Assembly: GCA_016218575.1 (NCBI GenBank)
Contig: JACRDN010000005.1
Location: 124,001 to 188,000, forward strand
From: Elusimicrobiota bacterium
GTDB taxonomy: Bacteria; Elusimicrobiota; Elusimicrobia; UBA1565; UBA9628
Direction of reading: 5' to 3'
DNA: 64,000 nucleotides
The first letter of the stretch is position 1; each line of letters starts with the position of its first letter. Below the pieces are notes generated by a model. It did no database searches, was not told the origin of the DNA, and worked only from the letters and a program-made list of their open reading frames with translations. The translations under genes and the position numbers were made by a program. Shown piece by piece: positions 16,627 through 23,386 of this stretch.

Positions 16627-17052
16627 TCAGCGTCGGCCTGCAAACGGATCGATTCCCATCTGAACGAGCATGCCGACTGTGTCGGCCTCACCCCAATGCT
16701 CCACAATTTTTCCACCCGCAAGACGGTCGATGTTCATGCCGCGCAACTGAATCAACGCTCCTGTCGGAGGGATGCCCTTCCACTCCCCGAGGTGCGTACC
16801 ACGTCCGCTGACCCGGGTTGCGACCCGGTCTCCTTCAGCGACCATGTCTTCGATCTGGAGCGTGAAGTCCGGGAATGTGCGACGGAGCGCTGCGAGATGG
16901 CGGCGGACCATCTCCGGCCCCCGCCCCGCCGCGAGTCCTGCGTTATGGTCAACATAGTCGGCCCCAACAAGAGACTCGACATGCGCGAGTTCCCCGCCTC
17001 CAACCGCTTCCAAATAGAAGCGCCGTGCGACCGCCTTATCATGCGTGGTCAT
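16627..17052 (-). CDS. SnoaL-like ester cyclase/polyketide-cyclase family protein
   Basis: A 141-residue single-domain protein of the SnoaL-like NTF2 fold: ADYVDHNAG near residue 31, then RRTFPDFTLQIEDMVAEGDRVATR, and the GGKIVEHWGEADTVGMLVQMG end, all typical of SnoaL-like or ester cyclase family proteins. The substrate is unknown. The ATG overlaps the stop of an integrase-like fragment frame (ATGA) and lies about 180 bases downstream of the Fic gene, so it is probably cargo of the decayed element next to tRNA-Thr. Confidence 0.85.
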   Translation of the reverse strand: MTTHDKAVARRFYLEAVGGGELAHVESLVGADYVDHNAGLAAGRGPEMVRRHLAALRRTFPDFTLQIEDMVAEGDRVATRVSGRGTHLGEWKGIPPTGALIQLRGMNIDRLAGGKIVEHWGEADTVGMLVQMGIDPFAGRR

Positions 17053-17231
17053 CGTCCGAAGCTCTCGCGGCTCACCTTGCGCACGTGGAGGAAGCGATTC
17101 TTGGCCAGCTCCAACTTGCGCTTGGCCAGGACCGACTCGGCGAGCTTCTTGCTCGGCCCGATCTTCTCGCGAATGCGCCGCCCTCCGGCGCGGTAGTCGA
17201 TGAACCAGTTGTCGCCCTTCGTTTGATCCCC
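17049..17231 (-). pseudogene. N-terminal fragment of a tyrosine-type integrase
   Basis: On the minus strand a frame without its own start reads NWFIDYRAGGRRIREKIG, then SKKLAESVLAKRKLELAKNRF, and stops at 17049. This is the look of the arm-type DNA-binding N-terminus of phage and island integrases (W-x-hydrophobic-DYR, GRRIREKIG, SKKLAE...LAKRK). The SAM-like and catalytic domains are absent; the SnoaL-like gene begins where they should follow. A remnant of a former integrase, about 60 codons. The assignment is from pattern memory only. Confidence 0.6.
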
Positions 17232-17232
17232 A

Positions 17233-18480
17233 TCACCCCTCCCGCGCCTTCACCCCGCGCGCCGGCGGTCCGTCCGGCACGATACGGGTCGATTCCTCCA
17301 GTATGTCGAAGATCGCCTGCGCGCAGTACACTCGGCCGCGCCTAGCCTTGTTCGCTTGGCGGAGCACGCCGAGCCTCTCCAGCTTCTCGATGCCGCGTTG
17401 CGCCGTGGTGAAGGCGACGCCGAGTTGCTCAGCCGCCTTATTGATCGTGATGAAAGGGTTGGCCGCCAGCATGTCCACCAGGCTCAAGGGAACCTGGGTC
17501 AGACGGCCGCCTTCCGCTAGTTCGCCCTTGCCTCTGCGAGGCATGGCGAACCCCCCGGCCTTGACCCGCCATTCTTCCAAAAGCTTGTTGATCCGCCCGG
17601 CTCTTCCAAGCGCGTCCTCGGACTGTCGGGCAGCGCCGTTGAGAAAGTACGTGAGCCACGATTCCCACTCGTTGCGCGCCGTGACCGCGCCCAGGAGGTC
17701 GTAGTAGTCGCGGCGAGTGGCCTCGAAGAAGGCGCTCAAGTAAAGGAGCGGCGTCGGCAGAATCCCCCTTTCTACCAAGTAGAGGGTTATCATCAGGCGT
17801 CCTACACGGCCGTTGCCGTCCAGGAAGGGATGGATCGCCTCGAATTGGTAATGCGCCAGCGCCACTTGAACGAGCGGCGGCAGACTAGATTCATGGAGAA
17901 ATTTCTCCCAAGCCCCCAAGCAGTCCATGAGGTCCGCCGGCGGCGGAGGCACGTACGAGGCCTGCGACAGAGTGCATCCTGGGGCTCCGATCCAATTCTG
18001 AGACCGCCGGAACTCGCCCGGCGTCGCGCGCTCTCCGCGAACGCCCTTCATCAGGCGCTCGTGCAGCTCCCGGACAAGCCGTAGCGACAGCGGGAGCTGT
18101 TTGAGCCGCTTGATACCGTACTCCAGAGCTATGACGTAATTCCCGACTTCCCGGAGATCGTCCGGACTCCGGTCAACAGAGCCGCCGGCCTCAGCCTCCA
18201 GCAGTTCGCCCAAGGTGGCTTGAGTGCCCTCGATGCGGCTGGAGAGCACGGCCTCGCGCTTGATGAAGGGGCGCATCAACAGATGCGGATTGGGCAGGCG
18301 CCCGCCTTCGCCCGCCAAGCGGCCGATCAGTTGGTCCGCATCGGACAACGCGCGCACCAAGCGCGGCGTCCAAGTGATTTCGGGCGGCAATGGGTCGGGA
18401 ACGAAGGCGGAATAGCCCCCTGGGCAACGCAGCCAGCGTCCGGGCGGCTTAGGGCCAGCCGCAGCCTGCTTTCGGATCAT
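17233..18480 (-). CDS. Fic-domain AMP-transferase with N-terminal inhibitory motif and C-terminal wHTH
   Basis: A 415-residue Fic protein. Residues 80-85 (SSRIEG) match the (S/T)xxxE(G/N) inhibitory helix motif placed N-terminal to the Fic core (class II). The catalytic loop HPFLDGNGRVGR is at 217-228, complete with His, Phe, Asn and Arg. The C-terminal part (about 330-400) looks like a winged helix-turn-helix (INKAAEQLGVAFTTAQRGIEKLERLG). Such proteins transfer AMP from ATP to target hydroxyls and may regulate their own promoter. It lies in the element beside tRNA-Thr, with its own strong promoter upstream. Confidence 0.93.
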   Translation of the reverse strand: MIRKQAAAGPKPPGRWLRCPGGYSAFVPDPLPPEITWTPRLVRALSDADQLIGRLAGEGGRLPNPHLLMRPFIKREAVLSSRIEGTQATLGELLEAEAGGSVDRSPDDLREVGNYVIALEYGIKRLKQLPLSLRLVRELHERLMKGVRGERATPGEFRRSQNWIGAPGCTLSQASYVPPPPADLMDCLGAWEKFLHESSLPPLVQVALAHYQFEAIHPFLDGNGRVGRLMITLYLVERGILPTPLLYLSAFFEATRRDYYDLLGAVTARNEWESWLTYFLNGAARQSEDALGRAGRINKLLEEWRVKAGGFAMPRRGKGELAEGGRLTQVPLSLVDMLAANPFITINKAAEQLGVAFTTAQRGIEKLERLGVLRQANKARRGRVYCAQAIFDILEESTRIVPDGPPARGVKAREG

Positions 18481-18499
18481 CGAAAATAGCGCCTCATCT

Positions 18500-18530
18500 T
18501 ATTATCGGATAGTATAGATTGACGATAATA
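18500..18530. promoter_or_regulatory. inverted repeat overlapping the fic promoter (putative operator)
   Basis: Arms TATTATCG (18500-18507) and CGATAATA (18523-18530) are perfectly complementary with 15 bases between them, about two helix turns centre to centre. The -10 box of the fic promoter lies between the arms. The arrangement suits a dimeric repressor, possibly the wHTH part of the Fic protein itself. That link is inference. Confidence 0.5.
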
Positions 18531-18539
18531 GTCTGTCAA
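18511..18539 (-). promoter_or_regulatory. sigma70-type promoter for fic
   Basis: On the minus strand TTGACA (18539-18534), a 17-base spacer and TATACT (18516-18511) form a near-consensus housekeeping promoter. It points at the Fic gene, whose ATG is 30 bases downstream of the -10 box. It is the best-matching promoter of the window. Confidence 0.75.
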
Positions 18540-18679
18540 GCCGTTATCGAAACCTCGGCCTTCGGTTCGACCGTATTTGAGCGAATCCAGGTGTCAATGT
18601 GCTCCTCCGGGAACCGCGTCAGCCGCCCGACCTTCGTATACGGAATCCGCGGTTCTTCGGAGACTGGATTGGTGAGAAA
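18536..18679 (-). pseudogene. C-terminal fragment of an excisionase-type HTH protein
   Basis: A minus-strand frame reads IPYTKVGRLTRFPEEHIDTW and stops at 18536. This is the usual C-terminal half of small HTH_17/excisionase (MerR-like) proteins. The N-terminal helix-turn-helix half is missing; the frame runs back instead into the tRNA gene. With the integrase fragment it marks the remains of an integrative element. No intact start or upstream half was found in the other frames of this strand. Confidence 0.5.
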
Positions 18680-18733
18680 CAAGGACGCGGCAACAGTTGA
18701 GCGCCTGGTTTCCAGGAACCTCAAAAAGAAGAA

Positions 18734-18805
18734 AGCCGGAGATGGGACTCGAACCCACAACCTATCGCTTACGAAGCGATTGCTCTACCGTTGAGCTACC
18801 CCGGC
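18734..18805 (-). tRNA. tRNA-Thr (anticodon CGT)
   Basis: The minus strand folds into a full cloverleaf: acceptor arms 18799-18805 and 18735-18741 (7 bp with one G-T), D arm GCTC/GAGC, anticodon stem ATCGC/GCGAT with loop TTCGTAA and anticodon CGT (reads ACG, Thr), 5-base variable loop, and T arm with TTCGAGT. The 3' CCA is not encoded. Downstream of its 3' end lie the excisionase and integrase fragments, so this gene is the likely integration site. Confidence 0.95.
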
Positions 18806-18826
18806 AAGGAAAACGATTTTAGCAAA

Positions 18827-19549
18827 TTACTTGAGACCCAGGTAGGTCTCCTTGACGGATGGGTCGTTGAGAAGGGCCTCGGCCGCGCCGGAGAGCGCGA
18901 TGCGCCCGGTCTCAAGGACGTAGGCCCTTCGCGCCGCCTTGAGGGCCCTCCTCGCGTTCTGCTCAACGAGGAGGATGGTCATGCCCTCCTGACTGATTCG
19001 CGCTATGGCGTCGAAGACCCTGTCCACGATCACCGGCGCTAGCCCCATGGAAGGCTCGTCCAGGATCAGGAGGCGCGGCCGGCTCATGAGGGCACGGCCC
19101 ATGGCCAGCATCTGCTGTTCTCCCCCAGAGAGAGTTCCGGCCAGCTGGGAAGCGCGCTTCTCTAGAAGCGGGAAAAGCTCGAAGACCCGGGCATAATCGC
19201 GACCCAGATCCCTGTCGGGACGCGCGTAGGCCCCCATCTCGAGGTTCTCCCTCACCGTGAGCCGAGGGAAAATCCGGCGCCCCTCCGGCACCAGGGAAAT
19301 GCCCAGGCGCATGACGCGATGGGACGCAAGGCCCCTTATTTCGGCGCCGTCAAGGCGGATGGAGCCTCGCTCGGGCTTGAGCTGCCCGGCGACTGCCCGC
19401 AAAAGGGTGGTTTTCCCCGCCCCGTTGTTGCCGATGAGGGCCGCGATTTCTCCCGGGAAAACCGAGAGGGAGACGCCCTTGAGGGCCTCAATCTTCCGGC
19501 CGTAGACGACAGCGAGCTCCGAGACTTCGAGCAGCGGGCGTTGGCTCAT
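18827..19549 (-). CDS. livF: branched-chain amino acid ABC transporter ATP-binding protein LivF
   Basis: A 240-residue ABC ATPase. Walker A GNNGAGKTTL is near residue 38, signature LSGGEQQMLAMGRAL near 140 and Walker B LLILDEPSMGLAP after it; the last is a typical LivF stretch. It works with LivG on the cytoplasmic face to drive uptake of leucine/isoleucine/valine or related compounds. It is the last gene of the operon, starting within the end of livG (ATGA overlap), and ends 22 bases before the tRNA-Thr gene on the same strand. Confidence 0.93.
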   Translation of the reverse strand: MSQRPLLEVSELAVVYGRKIEALKGVSLSVFPGEIAALIGNNGAGKTTLLRAVAGQLKPERGSIRLDGAEIRGLASHRVMRLGISLVPEGRRIFPRLTVRENLEMGAYARPDRDLGRDYARVFELFPLLEKRASQLAGTLSGGEQQMLAMGRALMSRPRLLILDEPSMGLAPVIVDRVFDAIARISQEGMTILLVEQNARRALKAARRAYVLETGRIALSGAAEALLNDPSVKETYLGLK

Positions 19550-20322
19550 GATCCCTTTCCCAGGTAGGCCTCGATGACGCGGGCGTCCTCGACCACTTGG
19601 CTGGGGGTGCCCTGGGCGATTTTCACGCCGTAGTCCAAGACCGCGACGCGGTCCGAGACGTCCATCACGACCCTCATCTGGTGCTCGATGAGAAGGACCG
19701 TGATCCCCGTGTCGCGAACGCGCCGCGCCAGGTCCACCAGCCCCTGGCTCTCAGTCGGGTTCATGCCCGCGGTGGGTTCGTCTAAAACCAGCAGCTTGGG
19801 CTCCGTGGCCAGAGCCCGGGCGATCTCCAGGCGTCTCTGGCTTCCGTAAGGCAGGTTCTTGGGCAAAGTGTTCGCGACACCCCGCAGACCCACGAAGCCA
19901 AGGATGTCCTTGGCCTTGGCCTCGATGGCCGCCTCCTCCCGCCTAAAAGAGGGCAGCCGCAGGAGCGCTCCCGGCATTCCTTCCTTGGAGCGGCAGTGCC
20001 GCCCTACCATCACGTTCTCAAGGGCGGTCATCGCGGGGAACAAGCGTATATTCTGAAATGTGCGCGCGATTCCCAGGGCCACGATTTTGTGGCTCGGCAG
20101 GCCCAGGATGGGGCGGTCTTGGAAAAGAATGCTTCCCGCGCTTGCGGGATAGACCCCGGTCAGGACGTTGAAGAAGGTTGTCTTGCCCGCCCCGTTGGGG
20201 CCTATCACGCCCATGATCTCGCCCTTGGCCACGCTCAAGTCCACTCGATCGAGAGCCTTGAGGCCGCCGAAATGCTGGGACAGGCCGGACACCACAAGAA
20301 GCGGCTTCTCCGAGAGGGTCAT
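19546..20322 (-). CDS. livG: branched-chain amino acid ABC transporter ATP-binding protein LivG
   Basis: A 258-residue ABC ATPase with Walker A GPNGAGKTTFFNVLTG, signature LPYGSQRRLEIARAL, Walker B LLVLDEPTAGMNP and the C-terminal IEAYLG end typical of LivG. I chose ATG at 20322, which overlaps the livM stop (ATGA) and places the ABC domain at the usual distance; a longer frame upstream lies inside livM and is not needed. Partner of LivF. Confidence 0.93.
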   Translation of the reverse strand: MTLSEKPLLVVSGLSQHFGGLKALDRVDLSVAKGEIMGVIGPNGAGKTTFFNVLTGVYPASAGSILFQDRPILGLPSHKIVALGIARTFQNIRLFPAMTALENVMVGRHCRSKEGMPGALLRLPSFRREEAAIEAKAKDILGFVGLRGVANTLPKNLPYGSQRRLEIARALATEPKLLVLDEPTAGMNPTESQGLVDLARRVRDTGITVLLIEHQMRVVMDVSDRVAVLDYGVKIAQGTPSQVVEDARVIEAYLGKGS

Positions 20323-21263
20323 TCCAAGAGCTCCGCTTGGCGCCGCCGCGAGGGCCATAGGCCCTGGGGGCGGAAGATGACGCAAGCCACCAAAGTCGCG
20401 CCGAAAAAGAGGTAGCGCAAATTAATCCACTCCGGAGAGAGGCAGGCTTGGAGGACGAGGGGCGCGCCGCTCAAGATGGCGGCGCCGAGGAGAACTCCGG
20501 GAACCGAGCCCATCCCTCCCAGGACCACCACCGCTACGACAAGTATGGATTCCCAAAACACGAAGGATTCGGGGGTCACGAAGCCCTCCCAATAGGCGAA
20601 TAGCGCCCCTGCCAGGCCCGCGGGTACCGCGCTCAGGATGAAAGCCAAGAGTTTGAGCGAGCCCACGGCCACGCCAGAGAGCTCGGCCGCGGCCTCATCC
20701 TCGCGGATGGCGACCCAGGCCCGTCCCAAGCGGGAGTTCTCCAATCTCAGGGAAGCGGCCGCGACCAGGAGGACGCAGGCCATGATGAGGTAATAGAACT
20801 GCCAATTGGCGGCGAGGAGCCAGGGACCCAGGCGCAGGGCCGGGACCTGCAGACCCTTGGGGCCATTGGTCAATCGGTCAAGGTTGTTGATGGTGAGTCG
20901 CGCCATTTCCCCGAAGCCGAGGGTGACCACGGCCAGGTAGTCCCCCCGCAGGCGAAGGATAGTGAGACCGAGGAGGGCTCTCAACCCCACGCACAAGAGG
21001 ACCGCGAACAAAGCCGCCGCGGGGGCCGGCCAGCCCCTGGCCGCGGCCAAGGCCGCGCCGTAGGCGCCGACGCCGTAAAAGGCGATGAAGCCGAGGTCGA
21101 AGAGGCCGACGTAGCCCAAGGTGAAGTTGAGCCCGAGCCCCAGAAGCATGAGCAGGCCCACGATGCCGCCCGCCCGCACCAGATGCTCCAAGTGCGTCCC
21201 GCGCACGGCCCAGGGAAGGGCCAGGACCGCGGCGGCGAGAAGAAAAGGCGGGAGTCTCCTCAT
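20319..21263 (-). CDS. livM: branched-chain amino acid ABC transporter permease LivM
   Basis: A 314-residue permease with 8-10 hydrophobic helices. It has the LivM hallmarks GLNFTLGYVGLFDLGFIAFYGVGAYGAAL and LRGDYLAVVTLGFGEMARL, plus the VVVLGGMGSVPGVLLGA loop. I chose ATG at 21263, overlapping the livH stop (ATGA), rather than an earlier start that would lie inside livH. It forms the membrane channel with LivH. Confidence 0.93.
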   Translation of the reverse strand: MRRLPPFLLAAAVLALPWAVRGTHLEHLVRAGGIVGLLMLLGLGLNFTLGYVGLFDLGFIAFYGVGAYGAALAAARGWPAPAAALFAVLLCVGLRALLGLTILRLRGDYLAVVTLGFGEMARLTINNLDRLTNGPKGLQVPALRLGPWLLAANWQFYYLIMACVLLVAAASLRLENSRLGRAWVAIREDEAAAELSGVAVGSLKLLAFILSAVPAGLAGALFAYWEGFVTPESFVFWESILVVAVVVLGGMGSVPGVLLGAAILSGAPLVLQACLSPEWINLRYLFFGATLVACVIFRPQGLWPSRRRQAELLE

Positions 21264-22156
21264 AGCTTGTCGGCTATTTTTTCGCCAAGAATTCCAGAAG
21301 GGCGGCATAAGAGGACCAGGATCAGGACCCCGAAGCTGATGACGTCCCGCCATTGGGCGCCGCTCGGGAGGTAGCCGGCGGCCAGGACTTCCAGCGCTCC
21401 CAGGAGAAAACCGCCCAGGACCGCGCCGTGGATGTTGCCGATCCCCCCCAGGACGGCGGCGGTGAAGGCCTTGATGCCGGGAAGAAATCCCATGTTGTAC
21501 TTGATGGAGCCGTAATTCATGCCATAGAGGACGCCCGCGGCCGCGCCCAAGGCCCCGCCCATGAAAAATGCCAGCGCGATGACTTTGTTGGCATCGATCC
21601 CCATGAGCCCGGCCGCCTCCAAATCATCGGAGCAGGCGCGCAAGGCCTTGCCCATCCTGGTCTTCTGGATGAAGAAATGAAGCGAGGCCATGAGGCAGAG
21701 GGCCGCGGCCAGGATGGCGATCTGCAGGGAGGAGGCGGTCGCCGGTCCGAGGCGGTAAACACGAGAGGCGCCCAAAGTGGGGAAAGGCAAAGATTGGCTA
21801 CTGATCCACAGGAAGGCCGCGTTCTGCAGGACGATCGAGACGCCTATGGCCGAGATCAATGGCGCTAGACGAGAGAGCTGCCTCAGGGGGCGGTAGGCCA
21901 GGCGCTCGATCGCGAGATTGAGAAGCCCAGCCGCGGCCATGCTCGAGGCCAGGAGCCAGAGCATGAGGCCCCAGCTGCCGGAGCGCACGCCGGCCGCCTT
22001 GGCCGAGAAGAGAGCCATGAAGGCGCCCAACATCAAGACTTCGGAATGGGCGAAGTTGATCATGAGGAGGATGCCGTAGACCAAGGTATAGCCCAAAGCG
22101 ATCAGGGAGTAAATGGCCCCCAAGGTGAGGGCGTTGACTATTTGCTGGGCGAGCAT
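21260..22156 (-). CDS. livH: branched-chain amino acid ABC transporter permease LivH
   Basis: A 298-residue permease. The start MLAQQIVNALTLGAIYSLIALGYTLVYGIL is the family's typical N-terminus, and the AFTAAVLGGIGNIHGAVLGGFLLG loop (the EAA-like region contacting the ATPases) is near residue 235. It begins 16 bases after livK. Together with LivM, LivG, LivF and LivK it makes a complete uptake system. Confidence 0.93.
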   Translation of the reverse strand: MLAQQIVNALTLGAIYSLIALGYTLVYGILLMINFAHSEVLMLGAFMALFSAKAAGVRSGSWGLMLWLLASSMAAAGLLNLAIERLAYRPLRQLSRLAPLISAIGVSIVLQNAAFLWISSQSLPFPTLGASRVYRLGPATASSLQIAILAAALCLMASLHFFIQKTRMGKALRACSDDLEAAGLMGIDANKVIALAFFMGGALGAAAGVLYGMNYGSIKYNMGFLPGIKAFTAAVLGGIGNIHGAVLGGFLLGALEVLAAGYLPSGAQWRDVISFGVLILVLLCRPSGILGEKIADKL

Positions 22157-22172
22157 GGCCTTTGCGCGGACT

Positions 22173-23321
22173 CTAGTTGACGGCGGGGAAAGAGCGGTCC
22201 CTGGCCCGAGCCTGGGTCATGGTGATGGTCTTGTTGAGAGTATCGCCCTTGGCATCGAAGACCGTGGTCCCGAGAAGCCCCGAATGCTTGGTCCGCCGCA
22301 AGGCGTCGATGAGCCTTTCCCTGTCCGGCCCGGCCCGCTCCAGGGCTTCGAAAAGAATTTGCGCCGCCTCGTAGGCGAAGTGGTCGAAGGGCTTGAGCTC
22401 CTCGGAGCTTCCCTGCCAGCGCTTCTTGTAATGGGCCACGAATTCCCTCGCGCTGGGCAGGGCCTCGACCGGGGTCCCGACCATGGACAGGTAGGCGCCG
22501 TCCGCGGCGTCGCCGGCCACGTCAAAGAAGCCGGTGGTCTTGGAGCCGTCGCCGGAAAGGAAGAGCGACTTCATCCCGAGCTCGCGCATCTGCTTGACGA
22601 TGAGGCCGGCCTCGGTGTAGAGCCCGCCGAAATAGACGGCTTCCGGGTTGACTTGCTTGAGCCGGGTAAGCAGGGCCTTGAAGTCCTTGTCGCCCACCGA
22701 TATACCGTCCTCGCTCAGGATTTGCCCTCCCAGCGGGACGAAAGTTTCCTTAAATTCTTCAGTCAAGCCTTGGCCGTAGGATGTTTTATCATGCAGCAAG
22801 GAGATTCTTTTTTTTCCAAGATTGCGATAGACGAACTGAGCCGCATAGGGCCCCTGCACATCATCGGTTGGAACCACTCGGAAGACCACGAGCGGGCCCC
22901 TCCAGTCGGGACTCAATTGCTGCCGTGTGACGTCGGGATTGGTGGCCGCCGGGGTTACGAAAGGGATCGGAGCCCTGGCGTAAACCTTCGCCGCGGGGAT
23001 GGCGCAGCTTGAGTTATAATGGCCGATCACGGCCACGATCCTGGGGTCGGAGATGATGAGGTTGGCGACGTTGACGGCCTCCTTGGGATCGGCGCGGTCG
23101 TCGTAGGGCAGGGCCTCGATTTTATAAGGGAAGCGCTTGGCCGCGTTGGCCTCCTCCACGGCGAGCTCCACTGCCCGGCGCAGGCCTTGGCCCTCGGTCC
23201 CCATGTCTCCGGTCAAGGGCACGGCCACGGCGATTCTCACGGCTTTGTCCTTGGAGGCGCAGCCCGCCGAAGCCAGGAGTGCCGCCAAAACCGCGAAAAA
23301 CGGCGATCTTGCAAATCTCAT
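22173..23321 (-). CDS. livK: branched-chain amino acid ABC transporter substrate-binding lipoprotein
   Basis: A 382-residue periplasmic binding protein of the LivK/LivJ (peripla_BP_6) family: IAVAVPLTGDMGTEGQGLRRAVELA at the mature N-terminus, then IGHYNSSCAIPAA and the VYFGGLYTEAG hinge region. The signal peptide MRFARSPFFAVLAALLASAGC carries a lipobox, so it is likely anchored as a lipoprotein. I chose ATG at 23321; a strong promoter (-10 at 23333-23328) places the predicted transcript start on this ATG, implying a leaderless mRNA. The ligand cannot be told from sequence. Confidence 0.9.
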   Translation of the reverse strand: MRFARSPFFAVLAALLASAGCASKDKAVRIAVAVPLTGDMGTEGQGLRRAVELAVEEANAAKRFPYKIEALPYDDRADPKEAVNVANLIISDPRIVAVIGHYNSSCAIPAAKVYARAPIPFVTPAATNPDVTRQQLSPDWRGPLVVFRVVPTDDVQGPYAAQFVYRNLGKKRISLLHDKTSYGQGLTEEFKETFVPLGGQILSEDGISVGDKDFKALLTRLKQVNPEAVYFGGLYTEAGLIVKQMRELGMKSLFLSGDGSKTTGFFDVAGDAADGAYLSMVGTPVEALPSAREFVAHYKKRWQGSSEELKPFDHFAYEAAQILFEALERAGPDRERLIDALRRTKHSGLLGTTVFDAKGDTLNKTITMTQARARDRSFPAVN

Positions 23322-23327
23322 GGCATG

Positions 23328-23356
23328 ACTATAGCGATTCTTGGTATAATTATCAA
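23328..23356 (-). promoter_or_regulatory. livK promoter, leaderless
   Basis: On the minus strand TTGATA (23356-23351), a 17-base spacer and TATAGT (23333-23328). Six bases separate the -10 box from the livK ATG at 23321, so transcription should begin at or next to the start codon. The spacer contains the -10 box of the oppositely directed shc promoter. Confidence 0.7.
23342..23350 (+). promoter_or_regulatory. extended -10 promoter for the hopanoid operon
   Basis: TGGTATAAT: a perfect -10 hexamer (23345-23350) with the TGn extension and only a weak -35 match near 23321-23326. It gives a leader of about 30 bases that contains an AGGAG ribosome site before the shc start. It overlaps the livK promoter on the other strand. 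Confidence 0.65.
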
Positions 23357-23375
23357 TCATTTTTCGCTGAATATC

Positions 23376-23380
23376 AGGAG
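23376..23380 (+). promoter_or_regulatory. ribosome binding site deciding the GTG start of shc
   Basis: AGGAG, 6 bases before GTG at 23387. It decides for the GTG start over the earlier in-frame ATG at 23279, which lies within livK and upstream of the promoter, and over the later ATG codons. Confidence 0.7.
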
Positions 23381-23386
23381 AGAAAC

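Noticed and set aside
18680-18760. Minus-strand frame beginning MWVRVPSPAFF
   Set aside because: Its first part is translated tRNA 3' sequence; only the later HTH-like part was kept, as a fragment.
18519-18794. Plus-strand frame of 91 codons ending GDGTRTHNLSLTKR
   Set aside because: It is the antisense shadow of the tRNA-Thr gene, a common false protein.
22113-23012. 299-codon plus-strand frame opposite livK
   Set aside because: Shadow of the binding protein; no recognisable domain and no start signals.
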